Assembly (NCBI RefSeq): GCF_003952165.1
Contig: NZ_RXFT01000007.1
Coordinates: 186,001-250,000 of the forward strand
Origin: Variovorax guangxiensis
Lineage (GTDB): Bacteria; Pseudomonadota; Gammaproteobacteria; Burkholderiales; Burkholderiaceae_C
Direction: 5' to 3'
DNA: 64,000 bases
Within the stretch, counting starts at the first letter, position 1, and each line of letters begins with the position of its first letter. Position numbers and translations under genes: made by a program. Of the stretch, positions 16,549 to 23,853 are shown piece after piece. The notes beneath the pieces are model-generated. The model did not search any database. It was not told the origin of the DNA and was given only the letters and a program-made list of their open reading frames with translations.

Positions 16549-18060
16549 ATGGAATTGTTTGAACACCTCTCGATGGGTTTTGGCGTTGCCTTTACCTTCA
16601 CCAACCTGCTGTACTGCCTGATCGGCTGCATCCTGGGCACGCTGATCGGCGTGCTCCCGGGCATCGGCCCCGTCGCGACCATCGCGATGCTGCTGCCGGC
16701 CACGTACGCGCTGCCGCCCGTGTCGGCGCTGATCATGCTGGCCGGCATCTACTACGGCGCCCAGTACGGCGGCTCCACCACGGCCATTCTGGTCAACCTG
16801 CCGGGCGAATCCTCGTCGGTGGTGACCGTGATCGACGGCTACCAGATGGCGCGCAAGGGCCGCGCGGGTCCGGCGCTCGCCGCCGCCGGCCTGGGTTCGT
16901 TCTTCGCTGGCTGCGTCGGTACGCTGATCCTGGCCGCCTTCGCGCCGCCGCTGACCGAGCTGGCCTTCAAGTTCGGCCCCGCCGAATACTTCTCGCTGAT
17001 GATCCTGGGCCTGATCGGCGCCGTGGTGCTGGCCTCGGGCTCGCTGCTGAAGGCCATCGCGATGATCGTGCTGGGCCTGCTGATGGGCCTGGTCGGCACC
17101 GACGTGAATTCGGGCGTGGCGCGCTACAGCTTCGACATTCCCGAGCTCACCGACGGCATCGGCTTCGTGGCCATCGCCATGGGCGTGTTCGGCTACGGCG
17201 AAATCATCGCGAACCTCTCGCGCCCGGACGACGAGCGCGAAGTGTTCACCGCCAAGGTTTCGGGCCTGTTCCCGACCAAGGACGACTTCAAGCGCATGAT
17301 TCCCGCGGTGCTGCGCGGCACTGCGCTGGGCTCGGCACTGGGCATCCTGCCCGGCGGCGGTGCGCTGCTGGCTGCCTTCGCTGCCTACACGATCGAGAAG
17401 AAGACCAAGCTGAAGGCGGGCGAAGTTCCCTTCGGCAAGGGCAACATCCGCGGCGTGGCGGCTCCCGAGTCGGCCAACAACGCCGGCGCGCAGACCTCCT
17501 TCATCCCGCTGCTGACGCTGGGCATTCCGCCCAACGCGGTGATGGCACTGATGGTGGGCGCGATGACCATCCACAACATCCAGCCGGGACCGCAGGTGAT
17601 GACCAGCAACCCCGAGCTGTTCTGGGGCCTGATCGCCTCGATGTGGCTGGGCAACGCGATGCTCATCATCCTGAACCTGCCGCTGATCGGCATGTGGATC
17701 AAGCTGCTGTCGGTGCCCTACAAGTACCTGTTCCCGGCCATCGTTCTGTTCTGCGCGATCGGGGTGTACTCGACCAACAACAACACCTTCGACATCTGGA
17801 TGGTGGGCATCTTCGGCCTGGTGGGCTACACCTTCTTCAAGCTGGGTTGCGAGCCTGCGCCGCTGCTGCTGGGCTTCATCCTGGGCCCGATGATGGAAGA
17901 GAACCTGCGCCGCTCGCTGCTGCTGTCGCGTGGCGACTGGAGCGTGTTCGTGACGCGCCCGATCTCGGCGAGCCTGCTGGCCGCGGCAGCCCTGCTGCTG
18001 ATCATCGTGCTGCTGCCGGCCGTGAAGTCGAAGCGCGAAGAGGCCTTCGTCGAAGACTGA
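16549..18060 (+). CDS. tctA: Tripartite tricarboxylate transporter large permease TctA
   Basis: TctA is the 12-helix permease of TTT systems, driven by an ion gradient and supplied by a periplasmic TctC receptor. The 503-residue protein has the family motifs GVLPGIGPVATIAMLLPATY and YYGAQYGGSTTAILVNLPGE, and a second duplicated motif LGILPGGGALLAAFAAY. It forms an operon with tctB and ends at a strong terminator. The matching receptor is probably the tctC gene 1.2 kb downstream, across the LysR gene. Confidence 0.95.
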   Translation: MELFEHLSMGFGVAFTFTNLLYCLIGCILGTLIGVLPGIGPVATIAMLLPATYALPPVSALIMLAGIYYGAQYGGSTTAILVNLPGESSSVVTVIDGYQMARKGRAGPALAAAGLGSFFAGCVGTLILAAFAPPLTELAFKFGPAEYFSLMILGLIGAVVLASGSLLKAIAMIVLGLLMGLVGTDVNSGVARYSFDIPELTDGIGFVAIAMGVFGYGEIIANLSRPDDEREVFTAKVSGLFPTKDDFKRMIPAVLRGTALGSALGILPGGGALLAAFAAYTIEKKTKLKAGEVPFGKGNIRGVAAPESANNAGAQTSFIPLLTLGIPPNAVMALMVGAMTIHNIQPGPQVMTSNPELFWGLIASMWLGNAMLIILNLPLIGMWIKLLSVPYKYLFPAIVLFCAIGVYSTNNNTFDIWMVGIFGLVGYTFFKLGCEPAPLLLGFILGPMMEENLRRSLLLSRGDWSVFVTRPISASLLAAAALLLIIVLLPAVKSKREEAFVED

Positions 18061-18078
18061 TCCTTTACGCTCTGCACG

Positions 18079-18103
18079 ACGGCGCCTTCGGGCGCCGTTT
18101 TTG
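18079..18103 (+). terminator. Intrinsic terminator of tctBA
   Basis: An 8-bp perfect stem (ACGGCGCC / GGCGCCGT) with a TTCG loop is followed by TTTTT, 18 bases after the tctA stop. Confidence 0.93.
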
Positions 18104-18120
18104 TTTTGGGGGAGAGGATT

Positions 18121-18246
18121 CGGACAGCCGAACGCAGAAGTCGCGAAAGTTTCGCAGAGGTCGCACAAGGAAGACCGAAGAAGTTTTCATGGTTTCTTCC
18201 GCGACCTTCTCGTGATTTTTGTATTTCTTCTGCGTTCGGCTGTCCG
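18121..18246. repeat. 126-bp element bounded by 20-bp perfect inverted repeats
   Basis: The stretch between the tctA terminator and the LysR stop starts with CGGACAGCCGAACGCAGAAG and ends with its exact reverse complement (18121-18140 and 18227-18246). Inside are further partial inverted matches (AGGTCGC near 18158 with GCGACCT near 18201). It is visibly richer in A and T than its surroundings and has no coding signal. It could be a non-autonomous mobile element remnant or a large RNA hairpin. Confidence 0.8.
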
Positions 18247-18253
18247 CTCCCCT

Positions 18254-19180
18254 TCAGAGCTTGCCCGCGCGCGGCGGCTTCATGTGCTGCCGCGCCATCG
18301 CCAGGAAGGCCATCGCCGCCGGGCTCAGCGGATGCTTGGCCAGCCGGATGGCGACCACCGGGTACTCCAGCACGGGCCGCGTCACGCCCACGGCGCGCAG
18401 GTTGCCGGGCATCAGCACTTCCACATAGCGCGGCGCCAGCGCCACGCCCGCGCCGGCCTGTATGAGGCCGAAGGCGGTGGACAGCATCGAGACGTGGTGC
18501 ACCACCTGCGGATACACGTTGGCCACGCTCGCCAGCTGGCGGCTCACGGCGCGCCACACGTTGGCGTCGGGGTTCACGTGAATGAAGGGCAGCCCCTCCA
18601 GATGTCTGGCCTCGACCGATTCGTGCTGGGCCAGCGGATGGTCGTCGCGCACGAAAAGGGCCATGCGCTCGGTGAAGAGCGGCTCGGTCGCCAGCTCGGA
18701 ATGCTTCTGGCCGATGTCCGAGCCGAAGCCCAGGTCGGCCTCCTGCGAGAGCACGCGCGAAATCATCTGCTCGGCCGTGCTGTCGAGCAGCGTGGCCGCG
18801 AGCGTGGGGTGCTTCTGCGAGAAGCGGCCCAGCAGCGGCGGCAGCAGGGCGCCCGCGGTCAGGTGGCCCACGGCCAGCACGATGCGGCCTTCGCGCAGCT
18901 GCGACTGGGAGCGGCAGGCGCCGACCGAGTCGTCGATCAGCCGCAGCGCGCGCACGGCGGTGTCGACCATCATCTGGCCCGCGTTGGTCATGCGGATGCG
19001 GCGCCCGCGCACCACCAGCGGCTGCGCCAATTCTTCCTCGAGCCGCTTGATCAGGTGGCTGATGGCGGGCTGGGTGAGCTGCAGGGCCTCGGCCGCCAGC
19101 GTGAAGCTGCCGGTTTCGGCCACCGCCGCCAGCGCCCGCAGCTGCTGCAGCGAGATCTCTTCGGCTGGGGCTCGTGTCAT
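18254..19180 (-). CDS. LysR-family transcriptional regulator
   Basis: The 308-residue protein has a winged helix-turn-helix at residues about 5-63 (LQQLRALAAVAETGSFTLAA then QLTQPAISHLIKRLEEEL) and a periplasmic-binding-like effector domain. It lies between tctBA and tctC and is divergent from tctC, the usual place for a regulator of a TctC gene. I chose the ATG at MTRAPAEE; another in-frame ATG is nine bases upstream and neither has a clear ribosome site. The effector is unknown, probably the transported compound. Confidence 0.92.
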   Translation of the reverse strand: MTRAPAEEISLQQLRALAAVAETGSFTLAAEALQLTQPAISHLIKRLEEELAQPLVVRGRRIRMTNAGQMMVDTAVRALRLIDDSVGACRSQSQLREGRIVLAVGHLTAGALLPPLLGRFSQKHPTLAATLLDSTAEQMISRVLSQEADLGFGSDIGQKHSELATEPLFTERMALFVRDDHPLAQHESVEARHLEGLPFIHVNPDANVWRAVSRQLASVANVYPQVVHHVSMLSTAFGLIQAGAGVALAPRYVEVLMPGNLRAVGVTRPVLEYPVVAIRLAKHPLSPAAMAFLAMARQHMKPPRAGKL

Positions 19181-19201
19181 AAACGGCATTGATAGTTGAA
19201 T

Positions 19202-19220
19202 AAGCCAAATTATCTGGCTT
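19202..19220. promoter_or_regulatory. Candidate LysR-type binding site
   Basis: In the 99-base gap between the LysR gene and tctC lies a perfect inverted repeat: AAGCCA, a 7-base A/T-rich centre, then TGGCTT. The size, symmetry and position just upstream of the regulator's start codon fit a LysR-type autoregulatory site that also serves tctC. Function is inferred. Confidence 0.7.
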
Positions 19221-19279
19221 GATGCGCCAGCGGTGCATAGCATGCTCGGTTCCCACTGGCACAGAATTCTTTCCCGCAC

Positions 19280-20251
19280 ATGAAACGCCTCCAGTTCATC
19301 CAGGTGCTCGCCGTCGCGCTCGGCATGGCCGCCTCGTCCGCCAGCCTGGCGCAGGGCTATCCGAACAAGCCGATCCGGCTGATCGTTCCGTTCCCGGCCG
19401 CGGGCGCCACTGATCTCTTCGCCCGCACGCTGGGGCAGAAGATGGGCGACAAGCTGGGCACCACGCTGGTGGTGGACAACAAGCCCGGCGCTGGCGGCGC
19501 CATCGGCTCCGACCAGGCCGCCAAGGCCGCGCCCGACGGCTACACCATCCTGCTGGCCACCACGAGCACGCACGCCATCGGCCCCGCGATCAGCAAGCTG
19601 CCCTACGACACGGTGCGCGACTTCACGCCGATCGCGCACGTGGGCGACGCGGCCAGCATCATGCTGGTGCCGGTCAATTCGCCCGCGAAGACGGTGCGCG
19701 AGTGGATCGACTACGCGAAGAAGAACCCCGGCAAGCTCAACTACGCATCGAGCGGCAACGGCACCATCGTGCAGCTCACGGCGGAGCTCTTCAAGGCGCA
19801 GGCCGGCGTGTTCGTCACGCACATTCCCTACAAGGGCACGGCGCTGGCCATTCCCGACCTGATCAGCGGCAAGGTCGACGTCCTGTTCGACTCGCTGCCC
19901 ACCGGCATGCCGCACGTGCGCGACGGCCGCCTGCGCGCGCTGGGCGTCACTTCGCTCAAGCGCAGCCCGCTGGCGCCAGAGCTGCCGCCCATCGCCGACA
20001 CGCTGCCGGGCTACGAGTCGAACACCTGGTTCGGCTTCTACGGTCCGAAGAACCTGCCGGCGGACATCGTCGCGAAGATCAACAAGGCCGCCAACGACGC
20101 GCTGGCCGACCCCGAGGTCAAGGAAAAGCTGGCACGCCTGGGCATCGAGCCCGCCGTGCCGGGCACGCCGGACCAGTTCGCGAAGATGGTCGCGACCGAC
20201 GCCGCCAAGTGGAAGAAGATCGTCGTGGAACGCAAGATCACCAACGAGTGA
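19280..20251 (+). CDS. tctC: Bug/TctC-family periplasmic substrate-binding receptor
   Basis: TctC/Bug proteins are two-lobed periplasmic receptors that are massively expanded in Burkholderiales. The 323-residue protein has a signal peptide (1-25, ending ASLAQ), the mature start YPNKPIRLIVPFPAAGATD, the family motif VDNKPGAGGAIGSD, and PYDTVRDFTPIAHVG. It is divergent from the LysR gene and 131 bases upstream of a gamma-glutamyltransferase gene. It may be the receptor for TctAB upstream; the ligand cannot be read from sequence. Confidence 0.93.
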   Translation: MKRLQFIQVLAVALGMAASSASLAQGYPNKPIRLIVPFPAAGATDLFARTLGQKMGDKLGTTLVVDNKPGAGGAIGSDQAAKAAPDGYTILLATTSTHAIGPAISKLPYDTVRDFTPIAHVGDAASIMLVPVNSPAKTVREWIDYAKKNPGKLNYASSGNGTIVQLTAELFKAQAGVFVTHIPYKGTALAIPDLISGKVDVLFDSLPTGMPHVRDGRLRALGVTSLKRSPLAPELPPIADTLPGYESNTWFGFYGPKNLPADIVAKINKAANDALADPEVKEKLARLGIEPAVPGTPDQFAKMVATDAAKWKKIVVERKITNE

Positions 20252-20253
20252 CA

Positions 20254-20351
20254 GGCTCGCCCCCAGTCTTCGCGCACTTCGTGTCGCTTCGCCAACCCCC
20301 TGCCGGGGGCAACACCAGAGGCCCGGCAAAGCCGGTTCCTCGGTGTTTCCC
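20254..20351 (+). repeat. 98-bp dispersed repeat, copy A (3' of tctC)
   Basis: This element begins two bases after the tctC stop. It is about 90% identical to the reverse complement of 44524-44621. It contains a CCCCC-TGCC-GGGGG hairpin and a CCGGC-AAA-GCCGG hairpin. It is noncoding and ends 31 bases before the ggt ATG, so it lies inside the presumed tctC-ggt transcript. Confidence 0.9.
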
Positions 20352-20382
20352 GAATTGTTCACGCCATCCTTGAAAGCACGGT

Positions 20383-21996
20383 ATGAAGTTCGATTACGCC
20401 AATCCCTATCTCTCCACGCGCATCCCGATCTTCGCGCGCAACGTGGTGTCGACCTCGCACCCGCTGGCTTCGCAGGCCGGCCTGCGCATCCTGCAGCAGG
20501 GCGGCAACGCGGTCGACGCGGCCATCGCCACCGCCGCAGTGATGACGCTGGTCGAGCCCGTGAGCAACGGCCTGGGCAGCGATGCCTTCTGCATCCTGTG
20601 GGACGGCAAGGAACTGCACGGCCTCAACGCCTCGGGTCCCGCGCCCAAGGCCTGGACGCCCGAGTACTTCAAGGCCAAGTACGGCGCCGATGCCGCCACG
20701 CCGCCGATGCGCGGCATCGACTCGGTCACGGTGCCGGGCGCGGTGCGCGGCTGGGTGGCGCTGAGCGAGCGCTTCGGCAAGCTGCCCTTCGCCGACCTGC
20801 TGGCGCCGGCCATCGACATCGCCGAGCGCGGCTACCTCGTGCCGCCGGTGGTGCAGGGCAAGTGGGCCGCGGCCACGCCGATCCTGCAGTCGCAGCCGGG
20901 CTTCGCCCAGACCTTCCTGCCCTGGGGCCGCGCGCCAGAGGTGGGCGACATGTTCCGCTTCACGGCCGCCGCGCGCGCGCTCAAAGCCATCGCCCGCACC
21001 AAGGGCGAGGCCTACTACAACGGCGAGATCGCCGAGGCGCTGGCCAGGTTCTCCGCTGAACAGGGCGGCGCGCTCACCGTGGCCGACCTCGCGGCCTACC
21101 AGCCCGAGTGGGTCAAGCCCATCTCGCGCGACTACCGCGGCCACACGCTGCACGAGATCCCGCCGAACGGCCAGGGCATCGCGGCGCTGATCGCGCTGGG
21201 CATCCTGGAGAAGTTCGACATCGCCTCGCTGCCGGTCGACTCGGTGCAATCGCAGCACCTGCAGATCGAGGCCATGAAGCTGGCCTTCGCCGACGTGTAC
21301 CGCTACGTGTCGGAGCGCAAGACGATGGAAGTGACCACCGAGCAGATGCTCGACGACGCCTACCTGGCCTCGCGCGCCCGCCTCATCGACCCGAAGAAGG
21401 CACAGGACTTCAAGGCCGGCAACCCCGTGAAGGGCGGCACCATCTACCTCACGGCCGCCGACGAGAGCGGCATGATGGTCAGCTTCATCCAGAGCAACTA
21501 CATGGGCTTCGGCTCGGGCTGCGTGGAGCCCGAATACGGCATCAGCCTGCAGAACCGCGGCCACGGCTTCAGCCTGAAGGCGGAGAGCCCGAACGTGGTG
21601 GCGCCGGGCAAGCGGCCGTTCCACACCATCATCCCGGCCTTCCTCACCAAGGACGGCCAGCCGGTCATGAGCTTCGGCGTGATGGGCGGCAACATGCAGC
21701 CGCAGGGCCACATGCAGACGCTGGTGCGCATGCTCGACTACAGGCAGAACCCGCAGGCCGCCTGCGACGCGCCGCGCTGGCGCTTCAACGCGGGGCTGGA
21801 GATCAACGTCGAGGCCGCGATGAACCCGGCCACGGTGCAGGGCCTGCGCGAACTGGGCCATCACCTGGAAGTGATCAACGACTCGTACCAGGACTTCGGC
21901 GCCGGCCAGTTCATCTGGCGCGCGGGCGAACCCTCGGTGGAAGGCTACGTGGCCGCCAGCGACCCGCGCCGCGACGGCGTGGCGGCGGGGTACTGA
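20383..21996 (+). CDS. Gamma-glutamyltransferase family protein (YwrD-like)
   Basis: The 537-residue protein belongs to the Ntn-hydrolase gamma-glutamyltransferase family. It has PLASQAGLRILQQGGNAVDA near the N-terminus and GGTIYLTAADESGMMVSFIQ, in which Thr353 fits the autocleavage nucleophile of YwrD-like members. The late GVMGGNMQPQGHMQ is the glycine motif of the small subunit. No signal peptide is visible, so unlike classical GGT it is probably cytoplasmic. It follows tctC, hinting that the imported compound is a gamma-glutamyl-type or related amide; that is inference. Confidence 0.87.
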   Translation: MKFDYANPYLSTRIPIFARNVVSTSHPLASQAGLRILQQGGNAVDAAIATAAVMTLVEPVSNGLGSDAFCILWDGKELHGLNASGPAPKAWTPEYFKAKYGADAATPPMRGIDSVTVPGAVRGWVALSERFGKLPFADLLAPAIDIAERGYLVPPVVQGKWAAATPILQSQPGFAQTFLPWGRAPEVGDMFRFTAAARALKAIARTKGEAYYNGEIAEALARFSAEQGGALTVADLAAYQPEWVKPISRDYRGHTLHEIPPNGQGIAALIALGILEKFDIASLPVDSVQSQHLQIEAMKLAFADVYRYVSERKTMEVTTEQMLDDAYLASRARLIDPKKAQDFKAGNPVKGGTIYLTAADESGMMVSFIQSNYMGFGSGCVEPEYGISLQNRGHGFSLKAESPNVVAPGKRPFHTIIPAFLTKDGQPVMSFGVMGGNMQPQGHMQTLVRMLDYRQNPQAACDAPRWRFNAGLEINVEAAMNPATVQGLRELGHHLEVINDSYQDFGAGQFIWRAGEPSVEGYVAASDPRRDGVAAGY

Positions 21997-22036
21997 GCGC
22001 AAGCCAGGGGTTTGCGCTTGCCGCGATGATCGGGGG

Positions 22037-22993
22037 ATGAACAAGACAGCCGCGTCGGCAGGCATCTCCCCCGCACCTTCCCGCGATGCCGCCAGGAAAG
22101 GCATCGCCACCGGCCTGGTGCTGGCCACGCTGGGCGCCATCGCGTTCAGCGGCAAGGCCATCATCGTCAAGCTCGCGTACCGCTACGGCGTGGACGCAGT
22201 CACGCTCATCATGCTGCGCATGCTGTTCGCGCTGCCGCTCTTCGCGCTGATGGCATGGTGGGCCGGGCGCGGCAAGCCGGCGCTCACAGGGCGCGACTGG
22301 ATCGGCGTGATCGGCCTGGGCTTCTCGGGCTACTACCTCGCGAGCTTCCTGGACTTTGCGGGGCTGGCCTACATCTCGGCCAGCTTCGAGCGGCTGATTC
22401 TTTACCTCAACCCCACGCTGGTGCTGTTCTTCGGCTGGCTGCTCTATCGGCGCCACCCGACGCGCCCGCAGGTGCTGGGCATGGTGGTGAGCTATGCCGG
22501 CGTGCTGCTGGTGTTCGGCCACGAACTCTGGACCGGTGGCGGCGGCAAGGGCGGCGGCGCGGCGGCCTGGGGCGCTTTCCTGGTGTTCCTGAGCGCGGTG
22601 AGCTACGCGGGCTATCTCGTCTACAGCGGCGAGTTCGTCAAGCGGCTGGGGTCGCTGCGGCTCGTGGGGCTGGCGACCACCGTGGCCTGCGTGCTGTGCA
22701 TATTGCAGTTCGTGCTGACGCGGCCGATGAGCGTGGCGATGGCGGTGGCGCCGGAGGTGGTCTGGCTGTCGGTGCTCAATGCCACCCTGTGCACGGCGGT
22801 GCCGGTGCTGATGGTGATGATGGCCATCGAGCGCATCGGCCCCGCTATGGCGGCGCAGACCGGCATGATCGGGCCGCTGTCGACCATCCTGATGGGGGTG
22901 GTCATACTCGGCGAGCCGTTCACGCCGTGGATCGCGGCGGGTACCGTGCTCGTGATTGCGGGCATTTTCGTTTTCACGCGCAAGGGGCGCTGA
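22037..22993 (+). CDS. EamA/DMT-family permease
   Basis: The 318-residue protein has about ten hydrophobic helices arranged as two EamA repeats (first at residues 24-140, second at about 175-316). The second repeat ends with GPLSTILMGVVILGEPFTPW, the usual end of a drug/metabolite transporter. It has no Shine-Dalgarno; a GATGAT lies six bases before the ATG. The substrate is unknown. It is followed by the SDR gene after 36 bases and may be cotranscribed. Confidence 0.88.
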   Translation: MNKTAASAGISPAPSRDAARKGIATGLVLATLGAIAFSGKAIIVKLAYRYGVDAVTLIMLRMLFALPLFALMAWWAGRGKPALTGRDWIGVIGLGFSGYYLASFLDFAGLAYISASFERLILYLNPTLVLFFGWLLYRRHPTRPQVLGMVVSYAGVLLVFGHELWTGGGGKGGGAAAWGAFLVFLSAVSYAGYLVYSGEFVKRLGSLRLVGLATTVACVLCILQFVLTRPMSVAMAVAPEVVWLSVLNATLCTAVPVLMVMMAIERIGPAMAAQTGMIGPLSTILMGVVILGEPFTPWIAAGTVLVIAGIFVFTRKGR

Positions 22994-23029
22994 AGCCCCT
23001 GGCGCTTTTGTTTTCACTGGAGCAAGAAC

Positions 23030-23821
23030 ATGGATCTGGGTATTGCAGGCAAGACCGCGCTGGTGTGCGGCGCGAGCAAGGGGCTGGGCTACGGCTGCGC
23101 CGAGGCGCTGGTGCGCGAGGGCGTCAACGTGGTGATCGTGGCACGCGGCGCCGAGGCGCTGGAAGCGGCCGCGAAGAAGCTGGCCGAGGCGGCTGGCGCT
23201 TCGGGCCCCTTCGTCAAGCACGTGGCGGCCGACATCACCACCGAGGCCGGCCGCGCCGCGGTGTTCGCGCTGGGCCATGACTTCGACATCGTCGTCACCA
23301 ATGCCGGCGGCCCGCCGCCCGGCGACTTCCGCAACTGGGACCGCGAAGCCTGGATCAAGGCGGTCGATGCCAACATGCTCACGCCCATCGAGCTCATCAA
23401 GGCCACGGTGGACGGCATGGCCAGGCGCGGCTACGGCCGCATCGTCAACATCACTTCCAGCTCGGTGAAGTCGCCCATCGACATCCTGGGCCTGTCGAAC
23501 GGCGCGCGCAGCGGCCTCACCGGCTTCGTGGCCGGCGTGGCCCGCACGGCGGTGGCGGCGCAGGGCGTGACCATCAACAACCTGCTGCCGGGTTCCTTCG
23601 ACACCGACCGCCTCAAGGGCACCATGGCCGGCGCCGCGCAGAAGTCGGGCCAGGACTTCGACACCGTGTGGGAAGCCCGCAAGAAGAACATCCCGGCCAA
23701 GCGCTTCGGCACGCCGGCGGAGTTCGGTGCCATCTGCGCGTTCCTGTGCAGCATGCAGGCCGGCTACATGACCGGCCAGAACATCCTGGCCGACGGCGGC
23801 GCCTACCCCGGAACCTACTGA
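23030..23821 (+). CDS. Short-chain dehydrogenase/reductase with altered active site
   Basis: The 263-residue protein has a Rossmann NAD(P) motif (GASKGLG, residues 14-20), the NAG motif (91-93), and an SDR C-terminus MTGQNILADGGAYPGTY. At the place of the catalytic Tyr-x-x-x-Lys it has Ser156-N-G-A-Arg160 (GLSNGARSG); Ser143 is kept. This pattern is found in a 3-oxoacyl-ACP-reductase-like subgroup, so it probably is a real family trait rather than decay. The reaction is unknown. A GGAGC precedes the ATG. Confidence 0.88.
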   Translation: MDLGIAGKTALVCGASKGLGYGCAEALVREGVNVVIVARGAEALEAAAKKLAEAAGASGPFVKHVAADITTEAGRAAVFALGHDFDIVVTNAGGPPPGDFRNWDREAWIKAVDANMLTPIELIKATVDGMARRGYGRIVNITSSSVKSPIDILGLSNGARSGLTGFVAGVARTAVAAQGVTINNLLPGSFDTDRLKGTMAGAAQKSGQDFDTVWEARKKNIPAKRFGTPAEFGAICAFLCSMQAGYMTGQNILADGGAYPGTY

Positions 23822-23853
23822 GCGCGGTTCACGAGAGCGACGGGAGGCGCATC

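Noticed and set aside
16519..18168. A 549-codon minus-strand open frame opposite tctA
   Set aside because: Its product is a Gln/Arg/His-rich mirror of the tctA codons with no recognisable domain.
19256..19275. TGGCAC followed by TTCTTT before tctC as a sigma-54 promoter
   Set aside because: The downstream half lacks the GC of the -12 box, and the site would be only a few bases from the ATG.
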